A stretch of 64,000 bases of DNA from Rhodobacteraceae bacterium Araon29 (GCA_039640505.1 CP046865.1:1913501-1977500); one strand, 5' to 3'. Positions 1-9,982 are shown, counted from the first letter of the stretch. Notes: generated from the letters alone by a model not told the origin. Program-made: numbers and translations.

Positions 1-429
1 TCTATCAAGCCAAAATGCTTGATCCCCCACGCAAAAACGGATTGTTCCAGCGGTGACGAGCATACCACCTGCCTTCCCTCCTCCGCAAAATTCGTTTCTG
101 ACGGATGTATTTGGAGAAACTGAAATCTGGCCCTTATAGTAATTTTGAAATATTTCATCCAAAACCACTATATCGCGAGCAATTAAGAACGGAATTCTTT
201 CGGAACCTGTTCTATATTCTAAAAGGTCTGTTCTTTCTGCACATTGGTCTAATATATTTTTTGCTAATAGATCAGCGACAGGATCCAATTCAGCCTCTGA
301 CACAATAGTAAAATGTTGTGTTTCGATTTCTATAATGTCACTTGCTAACACATGGCCGCTAAGCTTTAAAGTTATGAGAAAAGATAAACAAAAATGCCCT
401 GAGACGCTAAATATTCGTGCTTTATACAA
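1..429 (-). CDS. Secreted protein of unknown function, 5' part only (cut by left edge)
   Basis: On the minus strand a frame stays open for 143 codons from a TTG at 427-429 to the left edge, with no stop. The TTG is preceded by an AGGGAAG ribosome-binding site at a suitable distance; two in-frame stops lie just upstream of that site. The first residues read as a signal peptide: basic MYKAR, a hydrophobic stretch, then VLAS before the acidic DIIEIE. The mature part begins with a mixed alpha/beta-looking sequence and carries Cys in EFCGGGKAGG and RFCVGD. I do not recognise a family. It lies 75 bases downstream of skp on the same strand, where related genomes normally carry fabZ and lpxA. An in-frame GTG at 349-351 would lose the signal peptide and is less likely. 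The C-terminus and therefore the function are outside the window. Confidence 0.55.
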   Translation of the reverse strand, partial: MYKARIFSVSGHFCLSFLITLKLSGHVLASDIIEIETQHFTIVSEAELDPVADLLAKNILDQCAERTDLLEYRTGSERIPFLIARDIVVLDEIFQNYYKGQISVSPNTSVRNEFCGGGKAGGMLVTAGTIRFCVGDQAFWLDR

Positions 430-504
430 ACTTGGCTTCCCTATTTGTGCAATTTACTATCGTCTAAATATCAATTGCTTTTACCTAAGTAATTGGCAAA
501 AATT

Positions 505-1062
505 TTAATTTTCAGGTGTCGCTACACCGTCGCCTAACCTTTGATCAATCAAAGTAATCGCTGATTGCGTAATATCGGCTTGTGGAAAAACAATCATACG
601 TTGATCGTCTTTTTGGATTAAAATCGATGCGCCACGTTCCTGCATCAATTGGGAAAATATAGGGCCTAATTGACGCAACAGATTTTCACGTGCAACCTGC
701 AAATCTTGGGTCAGTTTATTTCTTCGTTCAGATTGCTCTAATCTGAGCTTGGTTGATTTGGTGTCAAAAGCTTCGGCCATTTCGCGAAACTCGTCTGGCG
801 GTGTTTCAGCTCTTACATCTCGCAGCTGTTTTTCTTCAGCGATTAACTCACCTGCAATCCTGTTGAAATCATTGCCTAAAGCTCTTTCTGCTTCTCTAAA
901 ATCTGCCTGCAAACGTTGACCATAGATGGTTTCCGTAAAGACGCGGTCGAGGTCCACCACCAAAACCTGAGTATTTGACGTAGATTGTGCAAAGGTTGGT
1001 GAAGCACAAAGGAAGCAGGCTACAGCAACCACAAAGATCTGCCGGACAATATGCCTAAGCAT
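505..1062 (-). CDS. skp: Periplasmic chaperone Skp/OmpH
   Basis: A 185-residue exported protein of the Skp/OmpH family, which holds unfolded outer-membrane proteins in the periplasm and passes them to the BAM complex. A signal peptide ends near residue 25 (SPTFAQS). The rest is the family pattern: a short beta strand (VLVVDLDRVF) with the usual VDLDRV-type start, a long charged coiled-coil from about residue 55 to 140, and a closing strand with Gln/Asp residues. It starts two bases after the bamA stop, so it is almost certainly translated from the bamA message by coupling; no separate strong ribosome-binding site is seen. Length is normal for alphaproteobacteria. Confidence 0.9.
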   Translation of the reverse strand: MLRHIVRQIFVVAVACFLCASPTFAQSTSNTQVLVVDLDRVFTETIYGQRLQADFREAERALGNDFNRIAGELIAEEKQLRDVRAETPPDEFREMAEAFDTKSTKLRLEQSERRNKLTQDLQVARENLLRQLGPIFSQLMQERGASILIQKDDQRMIVFPQADITQSAITLIDQRLGDGVATPEN

Positions 1063-1064
1063 AT

Positions 1065-3404
1065 TTAAAATTGGGTTGAGAGCGTGAACTCAAAGTCTTG
1101 TTCTTTATCATACTGTTCTTTTTTAAGTGCTCGGGTGAAATTAAACCGAAGCGGCCCGATGGGTGTAGCCCATAAGATCGCAGCGCCCACAACTTGCCGC
1201 GTGCTACTATCTTTATACAACACATTTGGATCGCTGGTGGTAATTCCCCAAAGTGATCCGACATCATAAAAAACGCTTCCAGACAGTCCAAATTCTTCTG
1301 GGATGCCCAATGGAAAATCGGCTTCAAAACGGGCAACTGAAAATTGCTCACCGCCCAATGCATCATTTACGGAGTTTGCAACATATTCGCGCGGTCCTAT
1401 TCCGCCCGGCTCAAACCCCCGCATAATTTGACTTCCCATACTAAAGCGGTCGATCACGCGGCTTTGACCCTTGGAATAGTTTAAAATACCACCTTCAAGC
1501 GTTGCTCGTAGTGTGACCGCGTCTTTAAGCACCTTTGTTTGGCCAATTAGTTTTGCTTCAGTTTTGATGCTAGAAGTATTGCCTGAAATGCCAGAAAAAT
1601 CCTGATTTATCTGAAAAAGAATACCCGTGTCAGGATTGAACCCACTACGCCGTGTATCAAAGCGGTAGGTATACCCCAAACCGTTTGAAGTGACTGCTGG
1701 TAAATCTTCTTCAGCTGAAATCACATCCCCGAGAGTGTTTTCAGCGGTTATATCACTATTTTTGGAGAATAGGCGAAGGGCCAAGCGCCCATTTTCTCCC
1801 ATTGGAAAGCCTACTGTCGGTTCAAAGATCACAGACGTGGTGTCATAAAGAGAATTTTGCTGAGCGGTTTGCCGAAAAGCCGCATTGAGCGAAAACGATA
1901 AATCATTGTACAAAAACGATGGCTCGGTAAAGCGTAATGAATAAACTTGGTTGTCAGTGCCGCCCTTTAAAGCGAGGGAAAGAGATTGACCACGCCCAAG
2001 AAAATTGCGCTCTCCATACTCAAGCGCTGCTCCAAATCCTTGTGCGCTAGAATAACTGCCGCCCAATGACAACGATCCAGTTGCTTTCTCAGTCACGACA
2101 ATATCAATAATCACTTGCTCGGGCGAAGAGCCGTCACGCGAGCTGATATCTACATTGGCAAACAATCCCGAGGCCCGGAGACGACGGGCAGTGGCGCCAA
2201 TGTCGCGCGGATTAAAGGGATCGCCTTCGGCTGTTCGAAAATACCGCCGAATGACACGATCCAATGTCCCTTTATTTCCTTCAATATTTATGCGTTCGAC
2301 AAAAAGACGCTTGCTGCGGGTCAACTCAAACGTCACATTCAAAAGCTTGTTGGCTTCATCACGCGAAATTTGCGGCATGACTTTCATAAATTCGATGCCT
2401 TTGCGCAGCGCCAAATATTCGAGACGAGCAATATCATTTTCAACAGCAAGTGGTGCGTAAACTGAATTTTCTTTGATTTTCAAAGCCGCTGAAAACTCAT
2501 CTGCGTTCACATTTGGCAAACTTGAAACGGCTGCGACTTGACCAAAGCGAAATTGCTGACCTTCGCGAAGATTGAATGTTATAAAATACCCATCACGCTC
2601 TTCTGCCAGTTCAGCCGTGACATCATTGACCCGGGCGTCAACATAGCCCTTAGACCGGTAAAAGTCCTTTAATATCTGTTTGTCGTACTCAATCTGATCT
2701 GAGTTAAACGTGTCGCGTTGGATCACGGTTCTTAGAAACCCAGCCTGCTTGGTTTGCAGAACACGGCGCAAACGCTGATCGCTAAAGGCAGAATTACCAA
2801 CAAAACTAATACGTTCTATTTCAACAGTGCCACCCTCAAAAATTTCAAATACCAAGTCGACTCTGTTGTCTGACTGACGAATAATTTGTGGTGTTACTTG
2901 GGTCGCCAAGTTTCCAATATCAGCATAAGCTTTTACGATAGCCTCGAGATCCTGCTCAATATCTGTTGGGTTAAATACCCGTCTAGGTTTCACACTAACG
3001 AGCGACTCAAGCGTTTTATTGGTGATCTTTTTATTACCTTCAAATGCAATCTGGTTCACCGTTGGAAATTCTTGAACGGTGATTAGTAAGCGACCATCTG
3101 AGGGTTGCAATTCAACACTTTCGAAAAGCCCGCTGTCAGAGATATTTTGATAGGCCGTGTTTAATTCTGCTGCATCTACAACCTGTGCAACTGGAATGCT
3201 TGCGTAATTTAGAATTGTTGAGCTTTCAATACGTTTGTTCCCCGTTACCTCAATCGAGCTAAAGCGAAATTCCTGTGCAGAAACTAAGCCTGCAAAAACC
3301 GCGAGAAGGCCAAACATAAAGCCAAAAATGAGATTATTTATCCAACGCCATTGCGTCCAGATGCCAAGCCACTGAGAATATTTCATTTTTTGCACGCCTC
3401 TCAT
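1065..3404 (-). CDS. bamA: Outer membrane protein assembly factor BamA
   Basis: A 779-residue Omp85 protein, the core of the BAM machine that inserts beta-barrel proteins in the outer membrane. After a long N-terminal hydrophobic signal (to about residue 43) come five POTRA repeats, the first starting at FRFSSIEVTGNKRI, then the C-terminal barrel. The barrel has the conserved lid motif as IMRGFEPGG and ends in an aromatic residue (LSTQF), the usual outer-membrane signature. The ATG at 3404 is supported by a CGGAG site seven bases upstream; an in-frame ATG six codons later is the alternative. It sits between rseP and skp, the standard order for the group. Confidence 0.96.
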   Translation of the reverse strand: MRGVQKMKYSQWLGIWTQWRWINNLIFGFMFGLLAVFAGLVSAQEFRFSSIEVTGNKRIESSTILNYASIPVAQVVDAAELNTAYQNISDSGLFESVELQPSDGRLLITVQEFPTVNQIAFEGNKKITNKTLESLVSVKPRRVFNPTDIEQDLEAIVKAYADIGNLATQVTPQIIRQSDNRVDLVFEIFEGGTVEIERISFVGNSAFSDQRLRRVLQTKQAGFLRTVIQRDTFNSDQIEYDKQILKDFYRSKGYVDARVNDVTAELAEERDGYFITFNLREGQQFRFGQVAAVSSLPNVNADEFSAALKIKENSVYAPLAVENDIARLEYLALRKGIEFMKVMPQISRDEANKLLNVTFELTRSKRLFVERINIEGNKGTLDRVIRRYFRTAEGDPFNPRDIGATARRLRASGLFANVDISSRDGSSPEQVIIDIVVTEKATGSLSLGGSYSSAQGFGAALEYGERNFLGRGQSLSLALKGGTDNQVYSLRFTEPSFLYNDLSFSLNAAFRQTAQQNSLYDTTSVIFEPTVGFPMGENGRLALRLFSKNSDITAENTLGDVISAEEDLPAVTSNGLGYTYRFDTRRSGFNPDTGILFQINQDFSGISGNTSSIKTEAKLIGQTKVLKDAVTLRATLEGGILNYSKGQSRVIDRFSMGSQIMRGFEPGGIGPREYVANSVNDALGGEQFSVARFEADFPLGIPEEFGLSGSVFYDVGSLWGITTSDPNVLYKDSSTRQVVGAAILWATPIGPLRFNFTRALKKEQYDKEQDFEFTLSTQF

Positions 3405-3504
3405 GAGCTTACTCCGCTCTGATGTTCTGCTTTTTGATTATCGGGAAAGCGCTTGTTTGTCAAAACTACATTAAAAAAATTATCAGCAAATTCTCTTACC
3501 AGAA

Positions 3505-4851
3505 CTATGGACAAAGCACGTCATTTGCCATCGCAAACATCATGAAACTTAAAATAATGGCCAACCCTGCTACCATGAGTGCATTCAAGATTGCCTCGTT
3601 TGGGGGTCGGCCTGTCAAAGCTTCATAACCAAAAAATACCAAGTGCCCCCCATCAAGGACCGGTACAGGAAAAAGATTTATCATGCCCACGGCCGCTGAT
3701 AACACAGCGATGAACCAAAGAAAGTTGTCCCCTCCTTGGCGGGCCATTTGGCCAGATGTTTCCGCAATTCCTATGGGACCCGATAGATTACAGCTGCTAA
3801 TTTCGCCAGATACGATGTGATAAAGCCCGGAAACCGACCCGGAAATTATCGACCAAGTTCCATTTACTCCAACCGTCAAACCTTTTGTAAGACTGAGCGG
3901 TGAAACCAATGGATCAAAGAAAAAGCCCCCGCCAACAACGCCGATACGCCAATGCTTTTTGAACCCACCGTCTTTAGATGGCTCGTCCATGGCTTTGGGA
4001 GTCAATGTGAGGTCTATTTCCTGACCATCCCGCCAAATAGTAACTGCCAAAGGCATTCCATCAGAAGTTTCTACATGACGCCTTAGATCGCCAAATGTAA
4101 CTATTTCATCCCCCTGAACAGAAACAATAAAATCACCCTCTTTTAGCCCAATGTCTGCAGCTGCCGAGCGCGGTATGACACTTAATACACGCGGTGGGTT
4201 TACATTTGGTCCGGGCAGAACAAGCCTTTGACCTGAGCGTTCAATTTCATAAACAAATTCGGTCGATCCATTTAAATTGTTAAAAAATGCTTGAACCGCA
4301 ATGGGTTGATCAAATTTTGGAATTTTTTGACCATTAATGGACCGCAGAACATCACCGTTTTCTAAATTGTGCTCAAAGGGCATCGGATATAATGTTCCGA
4401 TTGTCAGAGGGTCGCGCAATTGACCTTGCCAAATTGAGATCCCCGAAAGTAATAAAATTGCAAAAGCGAAGTTGAACAATGGCCCAGCAGCGACCGTTGC
4501 GGACCTTGCCCATAAAGGTGCACCTGACAATGAAGACCGCCGTTCACTTGATGACAGCATATTAACAGCTGCTCTATCGGCCTGACTTGCGGCGTTCTTG
4601 TCGCCTAGGAACTTGACATAACCACCAAGAGGAACGGCTGCTATTTGCCATTTGGTTCCGCGATTATCGGTTTTTGACAGTAAAACCGGACCAAAGCCCA
4701 ACGAAAAAACCTCGGCATGAATACCCGACCAACGTGCAACAATATAATGCCCATATTCATGCACTGCCACGATTACTGATAATGCGACGACAAAAGCTAC
4801 CAGCGTTAGCAAGAGACCGCCAAAAGCGGGGATAATTGAAATCAAATCCAA
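3505..4851 (-). CDS. rseP: RIP metalloprotease RseP (site-2 protease)
   Basis: A 448-residue inner-membrane zinc protease that cuts substrates within the membrane, such as anti-sigma factors and leftover signal peptides. The zinc motif HEYGH lies in the first membrane helix (about residues 31-35) and the second catalytic element LDGGH lies near residue 400. Between them are PDZ-type segments (residues about 130-290), of which SVIPRSAAADIGLKEGD is the clear carboxylate-binding loop. It is 16 bases downstream of dxr and upstream of bamA. The annotation is secure; which anti-sigma factor it acts on cannot be told from the window. Confidence 0.95.
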   Translation of the reverse strand: MDLISIIPAFGGLLLTLVAFVVALSVIVAVHEYGHYIVARWSGIHAEVFSLGFGPVLLSKTDNRGTKWQIAAVPLGGYVKFLGDKNAASQADRAAVNMLSSSERRSSLSGAPLWARSATVAAGPLFNFAFAILLLSGISIWQGQLRDPLTIGTLYPMPFEHNLENGDVLRSINGQKIPKFDQPIAVQAFFNNLNGSTEFVYEIERSGQRLVLPGPNVNPPRVLSVIPRSAAADIGLKEGDFIVSVQGDEIVTFGDLRRHVETSDGMPLAVTIWRDGQEIDLTLTPKAMDEPSKDGGFKKHWRIGVVGGGFFFDPLVSPLSLTKGLTVGVNGTWSIISGSVSGLYHIVSGEISSCNLSGPIGIAETSGQMARQGGDNFLWFIAVLSAAVGMINLFPVPVLDGGHLVFFGYEALTGRPPNEAILNALMVAGLAIILSFMMFAMANDVLCP

Positions 4852-4867
4852 AGTTTCGGTCCTGTAT

Positions 4868-6040
4868 TTATGCGCTCAGTGCGCTAATTTCTTCCTGTCC
4901 GATCGTCCTGCCCATATGGTCTGCATGGATTATATTATCAAGGCTCTGCTCAGTACTTAACTCGCAAGCCGTTCCAAACAAGCGGTGTAGAGTGCGGTCT
5001 ACTACTTCAGCCATATCTAAAAACCTAATTTGGCGGGCAATAAACGCGTCTAGAGCGACTTCTTTTGATGCATTGTAAACTGCACCTGCAACGCCGCCCA
5101 ACTCAAGCACATCATAGGCGATTTTAAGCGCTGGAAACCTGTTTTGATCAGGCTCTGAAAAATCCAGTTGCCCTATCTTAGTAAGGTCGAGCCGGTTGAG
5201 CGGCAAAGGTTTGCGATTAGGGTAGTAAAGCGCAAATCCAATCGCATGACGCATATCGGGTGGCCCGACATGTGCGAGCAAATTACCATCGTGGAAACCA
5301 ACAAGCGCATGAACAATGGACTGAGGGTGAATTAAAACCTCAATTTGCGAAGCCTCTATTTCAAAAAACTCTTTTGTTTCTATGACTTCCAAGCCTTTAT
5401 TAAACATAGATGCGCTATCAATTGTAATTCTTGTTCCCATCGACCAATTTGGATGAACCATAGCCTGCTCTGGCGTAACTGTCGCAAGTTCTGAGTTTGA
5501 CCAGTTCCTAAATGGACCACCAGAGGCGGTAATAATAACGCGCTCAACAGCACTTTTACTTTGGCCTGTAAGAGCTTGGAAAATAGCGGAATGTTCACTA
5601 TCTACGGGCAAAATCATTACGTTGTTTTCTGCAGCGGTTGCTTTCATCAACCCTCCAGCGGCCACCATGCTTTCTTTGTTTGCCAAGGCGAGATTTGCGC
5701 CATTAGACATGGCGATCAACCCTGGTTCAAGTCCAGCGGCGCCCACAATAGATGACATCACCCAATCAACTGGCATTGCAGCGGCCTGGGCAATAGCCAA
5801 CTTACCGGCGCTAACGCTGATACCGCTGCCCGCCAGAGCATTTTTGAGGTCTTGATAAAGCGCGTCCTCTGCAATGGCGGCATGTTTGGCGCCAAGCTCA
5901 ATGGCTGATTTTGCCAGCAAAGCAACATTACGCCCACCAGTCAGCGCCACCACCTCAAAGTTGTCCATATCGCGTCGAATAAGGTCGATTGTATTTTGAC
6001 CGATGGAACCAGTAGCGCCTAAAATACTGACCCGCTTCAT
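4868..6040 (-). CDS. dxr: 1-deoxy-D-xylulose 5-phosphate reductoisomerase
   Basis: A 390-residue cytosolic enzyme that converts DXP to 2-C-methyl-D-erythritol 4-phosphate with NADPH, the committed step of the non-mevalonate isoprenoid pathway. The N-terminus has the dinucleotide-binding GATGSIGQNT, followed by the family segments LANKESMVAAG and PVDSEHSAIFQ, which contain metal and substrate ligands. The start at 6040 is chosen because its ATG overlaps the cdsA stop as ATGA; a TTG five codons upstream lies inside cdsA and is unlikely. The product feeds undecaprenyl phosphate synthesis, and uppS lies two genes upstream in the same operon. Confidence 0.96.
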   Translation of the reverse strand: MKRVSILGATGSIGQNTIDLIRRDMDNFEVVALTGGRNVALLAKSAIELGAKHAAIAEDALYQDLKNALAGSGISVSAGKLAIAQAAAMPVDWVMSSIVGAAGLEPGLIAMSNGANLALANKESMVAAGGLMKATAAENNVMILPVDSEHSAIFQALTGQSKSAVERVIITASGGPFRNWSNSELATVTPEQAMVHPNWSMGTRITIDSASMFNKGLEVIETKEFFEIEASQIEVLIHPQSIVHALVGFHDGNLLAHVGPPDMRHAIGFALYYPNRKPLPLNRLDLTKIGQLDFSEPDQNRFPALKIAYDVLELGGVAGAVYNASKEVALDAFIARQIRFLDMAEVVDRTLHRLFGTACELSTEQSLDNIIHADHMGRTIGQEEISALSA

Positions 6041-6828
6041 ACAGGAAATACCCAAGGAGCGGTGAGTATAAATCCAAGTGTTGCCCCCACCATTGCATCA
6101 AATCGGTCTAATAACCCCCCATGACCGGGAATAAGGTTCGAGCTGTCTTTCACACCGCAGACCCGTTTAAGAGCGCTTTCGCAAATATCCCCTATCTGAC
6201 CAGCAAATGATAAAAAGACCGAAAAAAGAACAAAGCCAAAAACTGTAGTTTGCGGCGCAACGTAATCTTTCACAACAAAACTAATAACCGCCACAACAAA
6301 CCACCCGCCAAGCGTTCCAGACCAAGTTTTTTTTGGGCTCACTTTGGCCCAAAATTTAGGCCCTCCGATAGTTTTGCCCACGAAATAACCGGCCACGTCG
6401 GTAAAGACCACCAAACAAATCAGCCAAAGTATAATCGGCAAGCCAAAGTCTTGTCGCAAATCAAATAGAACTGTGCCAGCAGACATAATCGCAAAAGAAA
6501 ACAATGCTCCTATATTTTTATGGTGCACAAAGAACATCCGTTGAAGGACTGCTGATATGAGTAGCAGTGTTACACTGACCCATAAAGCATCCCAAACTGA
6601 TGTGGCTATGATCGTAAAGGCAGCGAGGCCCGTGATGATCCATATCTTAAGCTTTGAGCCTGCGGTCAGCATTGACCCCAATTCCCAAACCATTGCTGCT
6701 ATGATAATAACGATTAAACCAGCAAACCAAAGCCCACCAACCCAAAGGGCAAGCCCAGCAATCGTGGCCAACACCAACGCAGACCCCAGTCTAGGTGTAA
6801 GATCGCTCCAGCCCTTTGCGCCCATCAT
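6037..6828 (-). CDS. cdsA: Phosphatidate cytidylyltransferase
   Basis: A 263-residue multi-pass inner-membrane enzyme making CDP-diacylglycerol from phosphatidate and CTP, the precursor of all major phospholipids. Six or more hydrophobic helices span the protein, and the C-terminal family signature is intact: KRVCGVKDSSNLIPGHGG followed by LLDRFDA. The gene overlaps uppS by four bases (ATGA) at its start and dxr by four bases at its end, so translation of the three is coupled. An in-frame second ATG immediately follows the first; either is possible. Confidence 0.95.
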   Translation of the reverse strand: MMGAKGWSDLTPRLGSALVLATIAGLALWVGGLWFAGLIVIIIAAMVWELGSMLTAGSKLKIWIITGLAAFTIIATSVWDALWVSVTLLLISAVLQRMFFVHHKNIGALFSFAIMSAGTVLFDLRQDFGLPIILWLICLVVFTDVAGYFVGKTIGGPKFWAKVSPKKTWSGTLGGWFVVAVISFVVKDYVAPQTTVFGFVLFSVFLSFAGQIGDICESALKRVCGVKDSSNLIPGHGGLLDRFDAMVGATLGFILTAPWVFPV

Positions 6829-7550
6829 ACAGAGGCACCTCCAAAACGCCGAGAGCGTTGGGAATAACCGGCGACGACCTTTTCAAAGACGTCAGCTGTG
6901 AAATCGGGCCACAAGGTATCGATAAACTCATATTCTGCATAGGCTGATTGCCAGAGAAGGAAATTTGAAATGCGGGCCTCACCAGAGGTTCTAATCACCA
7001 GATCAGGGTCCGGCAAAACATAAGTATCGAGATATTTGGGCAATGTTTCTTCGTTTACATCTTTTGCAGATAGTTTTTTTAATTCAACATCATGGGCCAG
7101 TCGGCGCGTGGCGCGTGCAACTTCATCCCGGCCGCCATAATTTATCGCAACGGTTAAATGCACAAGATCATTGTCTTGGGTCATAAGCTCTAAATCATCC
7201 ATTAAATCAACGAGCGTATCTTCAAGCCTAATGCGATCACCAATGAAACGCACCCGCACTCCGTTATTTTTAAGGTTTGCGGCTTCTTTGCGAATATATT
7301 TCTCAAACAGGCTCATCAAACCGGCGACTTCCGCTTGCGTTCGTTTCCAGTTTTCTGTCGAAAAGGCAAAGATAGTAAGATATTTTACGCCCAGTTTAGG
7401 GCAGCTTTCCAATATTTCCCGGATGCGGGCTGCGCCAACACGATGGCCAAAAAGACGTGGCCTGCGGCGCGCCTGCGCCCAACGTCCATTGCCATCCATA
7501 ATAATAGCAACGTGATTAGGAGTTTTATTATTTTTATCAAAATTTTTCAT
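6825..7550 (-). CDS. uppS: Isoprenyl transferase (undecaprenyl diphosphate synthase)
   Basis: A 241-residue cis-prenyltransferase that extends farnesyl diphosphate with isopentenyl diphosphate to the C55 carrier used for peptidoglycan and LPS. The catalytic Asp and phosphate-binding region are seen in IIMDGNGRWA, with FAFSTENWKR and the C-terminal DLVIRTSGEARISNFLLWQ, all family hallmarks. The gene lies 23 bases downstream of frr and overlaps cdsA by four bases. A Lys/Asn-rich start (MKNFDKNNKTPNH) precedes the first strand. Length is typical. Confidence 0.96.
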   Translation of the reverse strand: MKNFDKNNKTPNHVAIIMDGNGRWAQARRRPRLFGHRVGAARIREILESCPKLGVKYLTIFAFSTENWKRTQAEVAGLMSLFEKYIRKEAANLKNNGVRVRFIGDRIRLEDTLVDLMDDLELMTQDNDLVHLTVAINYGGRDEVARATRRLAHDVELKKLSAKDVNEETLPKYLDTYVLPDPDLVIRTSGEARISNFLLWQSAYAEYEFIDTLWPDFTADVFEKVVAGYSQRSRRFGGASV

Positions 7551-7573
7551 TAAACTAACTTTTTTGCTGACCC

Positions 7574-8137
7574 TTAAACTTGCATAATTTCTGATTGCTT
7601 AGAGGTAAGCGCGTCATCAACAGCTTTAATCGCCGTATCGGTTAACTCTTGTACCTCTGTTTCCCAAATCTTTTGGTCGTCCTCGGACATTCCATCGGTT
7701 TTGGCTTTTTTAATCTGATCCATTCCATCGCGCCTAATATTTCGAATAGAAACTCTGGCGTGTTCTGCATATTGCGCAGCCACCCGGGTTAATTCGCGGC
7801 GGCGCTCTTCATTCAGTTCTGGGATTGGCAGCATAATAATTGTGCCATTAAGTTGCGGGTTGATGCCAAGACCGCTTTCGCGAATGGCCTTTTCTACCGC
7901 GCCAACCATTGATTTATCCCATACATTCACTGTCACCATACGGGGCTCTGGCACATTGACTGTGCCCACTTGGTTGATCGGAGTGCGTTGCCCGTAGGCT
8001 TCGACATAAACCGGCTCAAGCATTGAAGCAGAGGCCCGGCCGGTTCGCAGGGATGCAAATTCGGTTTTCAAAGAAGCCATCGCGCCATCCATGCGGCGTT
8101 GTAAATCATCGGTATCAAGCATAAAATCGTCTGACAT
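7574..8137 (-). CDS. frr: Ribosome recycling factor
   Basis: A 187-residue protein that, with EF-G, splits the post-termination ribosome. It shows the typical three-helix-bundle sequence from [20 protein letters not shown] through [21 protein letters not shown] to the C-terminal helix, with the conserved LRTGRAS segment at about residues 30-36. Length is exactly that of the family. It lies 86 bases after pyrH and 23 bases before uppS, the conserved pyrH-frr-uppS order. A purine-rich AAGAGAAAAGACT precedes the ATG. Confidence 0.97.
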   Translation of the reverse strand: MSDDFMLDTDDLQRRMDGAMASLKTEFASLRTGRASASMLEPVYVEAYGQRTPINQVGTVNVPEPRMVTVNVWDKSMVGAVEKAIRESGLGINPQLNGTIIMLPIPELNEERRRELTRVAAQYAEHARVSIRNIRRDGMDQIKKAKTDGMSEDDQKIWETEVQELTDTAIKAVDDALTSKQSEIMQV

Positions 8138-8223
8138 AGTCTTTTCTCTTATTTTCTTTGCTCTGTTTTATTGCCCTTTGAGTGCAAGATTAAAGCACGA
8201 TCTGCTTGAACACAATTCAAACG

Positions 8224-8955
8224 TCAATCAGAAACGGTTGTATAGGTTCCTTCGCCATCAAGAATACCTTTGAATCCGCCCGGTTCATCCAATGAAAATA
8301 CGATGATCGGTAGATTGTTGTCCCGCGCAAGAGCAATCGCACTTGCATCCATAACAGCCAGGTGCTTGGCTAGAACATCATCGTATGATATTTTGTCATA
8401 GCGAACAGCATCGGCATTTGTGACCGGATCTTTATCATATACACCATCGACTTTTGTGCCCTTAAAAATCGCCTCACAGGCCATTTCGCTTGCTCTGAGC
8501 GTCGCTGCAGTATCGGTGGTAAAATAAGGGTTGCCAGTTCCGGCAGCAAAAATACACACCCGCTTTTTTTCGAGGTGCCGCACCGCGCGGCGTCTAATAT
8601 AGGGCTCACAAACCTGATCCATTGGGATTGCGCTGATAACCCGGGTATATACACCGATGCTTTCCAAAGCGCTTTGCATGGCAAGGGCATTCATCACCGT
8701 GGCCAGCATACCCATATAGTCTGCAGTTGTGCGTTCCATTCCTTGCGCACTGCCCTGTAAGCCGCGAAAAACATTACCACCGCCGATAACCATACAAATT
8801 TCAACCCCCAGATCATGCACCGTCTTGACCTCACGCGCGACCCGTTCAACTGTCGGGGGATGCAGCCCAAATCCTTGGTCGCCCATCAGGGCTTCACCAG
8901 AGATTTTCAGCATCACGCGGGTAAATGTCGTTTTTGGGGCGAGGGTTTGATCCAT
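8224..8955 (-). CDS. pyrH: Uridylate kinase
   Basis: A 243-residue amino-acid-kinase-fold enzyme that phosphorylates UMP to [18 protein letters not shown] and [10 protein letters not shown] are the ATP/UMP-binding loops, and TDTAATLRA lies in the C-terminal nucleotide site. The start is placed at 8955 because an AAGGAG site lies six bases upstream of that ATG; the ATG six codons further upstream would place this site inside the coding region. It heads the minus-strand run pyrH to skp and diverges from miaA over about 120 bases, which must contain both promoters. Confidence 0.95.
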   Translation of the reverse strand: MDQTLAPKTTFTRVMLKISGEALMGDQGFGLHPPTVERVAREVKTVHDLGVEICMVIGGGNVFRGLQGSAQGMERTTADYMGMLATVMNALAMQSALESIGVYTRVISAIPMDQVCEPYIRRRAVRHLEKKRVCIFAAGTGNPYFTTDTAATLRASEMACEAIFKGTKVDGVYDKDPVTNADAVRYDKISYDDVLAKHLAVMDASAIALARDNNLPIIVFSLDEPGGFKGILDGEGTYTTVSD

Positions 8956-9079
8956 ATTGCACTCCTTGCGCATATTACTAATTTTATGCCAATATGCCGC
9001 CAGTTGGCGACCCTAATCGCGCATCACATTTTGGCCATATCGCCTTGACGCAAAAAGGCCAAGGATCGTATGCACACGG

Positions 9080-9982
9080 ATGAACAGTTTTTCCCTAACA
9101 GACCTCGAACGTGTTGACCATAGGCAGCCAATCTTGATTGCCGGACCCACCGCATCTGGCAAGTCGGACTTGGCGATGGAAATTGCGCGCAGGCATGGCG
9201 GTTTGATCGTGAATGCCGATGCCATTCAAGTCTATTCGAATTGGCGCGTTTTAAGTGCCCGACCAAGCGCCCAGGATGAAGCAGAAATAGACCACGCGCT
9301 TTACGGCCACCTTGCGCGGGATGCGCATTATTCTGTTGGTCATTGGTTACGGGAAGTGCGGCCGCTGATACGTGAGGCCAAAAGGCCAATTATAACGGGG
9401 GGGACAGGGCTTTATTTCACAGCCCTGACGCAGGGGCTTGCCGAGCTTCCACCTATTTCTGAAAGTTTACGACAAGAAGCAAACGACCGAGTGCAAAAAT
9501 ATGGATTTCAAATTTTACTAGACGATATAGATGCAGACACTATTCAAAAGCTAGACGTTCAAAACCCGATGCGCGTCCAGCGAGCGTGGGAAGTGCAGCA
9601 GGCTACCGGAAAATCACTTTCGTATTGGCATTCTCAAACACCCACGCCAGATTTGCCGCTTGAAAATTGCTGCGCAATCGTCATGGAAACAGATACGGAA
9701 TGGCTCAATACCCGAATTGAACAGCGTTTTGAAAAAATGGTCAAAGCTGGCGCACTAAAAGAAGCCGCAGGGCATCTGCCAAACTGGAATGAAAACCAAT
9801 TGTCCTCCAAGGCTATTGGCGCGCGTCAATTGATTGCCCACCTTCGTGGGCAACTGTCTTTGGAACAGGCACAGCAATCCGCAACAATCGCCACGCGGCA
9901 ATTTGCCAAACGGCAGCGCACATGGTTTCGTAGCAAAATGAGGCACTGGCATTGGTTTGATGCGACACATTGTATAGGTTAA
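9080..9982 (+). CDS. miaA: tRNA dimethylallyltransferase
   Basis: A 300-residue enzyme that transfers dimethylallyl from DMAPP to A37 of tRNAs reading UNN codons. The P-loop reads GPTASGKS (about residues 22-29), the substrate-binding loops NADAIQVYSNW and ITGGTGLYF follow, and AIGARQLIAHLRGQ is near the C-terminus. Length is near the family norm. The window's own tRNA-Leu reads CUN, not UNN, so it is not an obvious target. No strong ribosome-binding site precedes the chosen ATG, so the start is slightly uncertain. Confidence 0.94.
   Translation: MNSFSLTDLERVDHRQPILIAGPTASGKSDLAMEIARRHGGLIVNADAIQVYSNWRVLSARPSAQDEAEIDHALYGHLARDAHYSVGHWLREVRPLIREAKRPIITGGTGLYFTALTQGLAELPPISESLRQEANDRVQKYGFQILLDDIDADTIQKLDVQNPMRVQRAWEVQQATGKSLSYWHSQTPTPDLPLENCCAIVMETDTEWLNTRIEQRFEKMVKAGALKEAAGHLPNWNENQLSSKAIGARQLIAHLRGQLSLEQAQQSATIATRQFAKRQRTWFRSKMRHWHWFDATHCIG

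Noticed and set aside
105-308. A 67-codon plus-strand frame at the left edge
   Set aside because: It is antisense to the longer minus-strand frame that has a signal peptide and ribosome-binding site; its own translation shows no family and no site.
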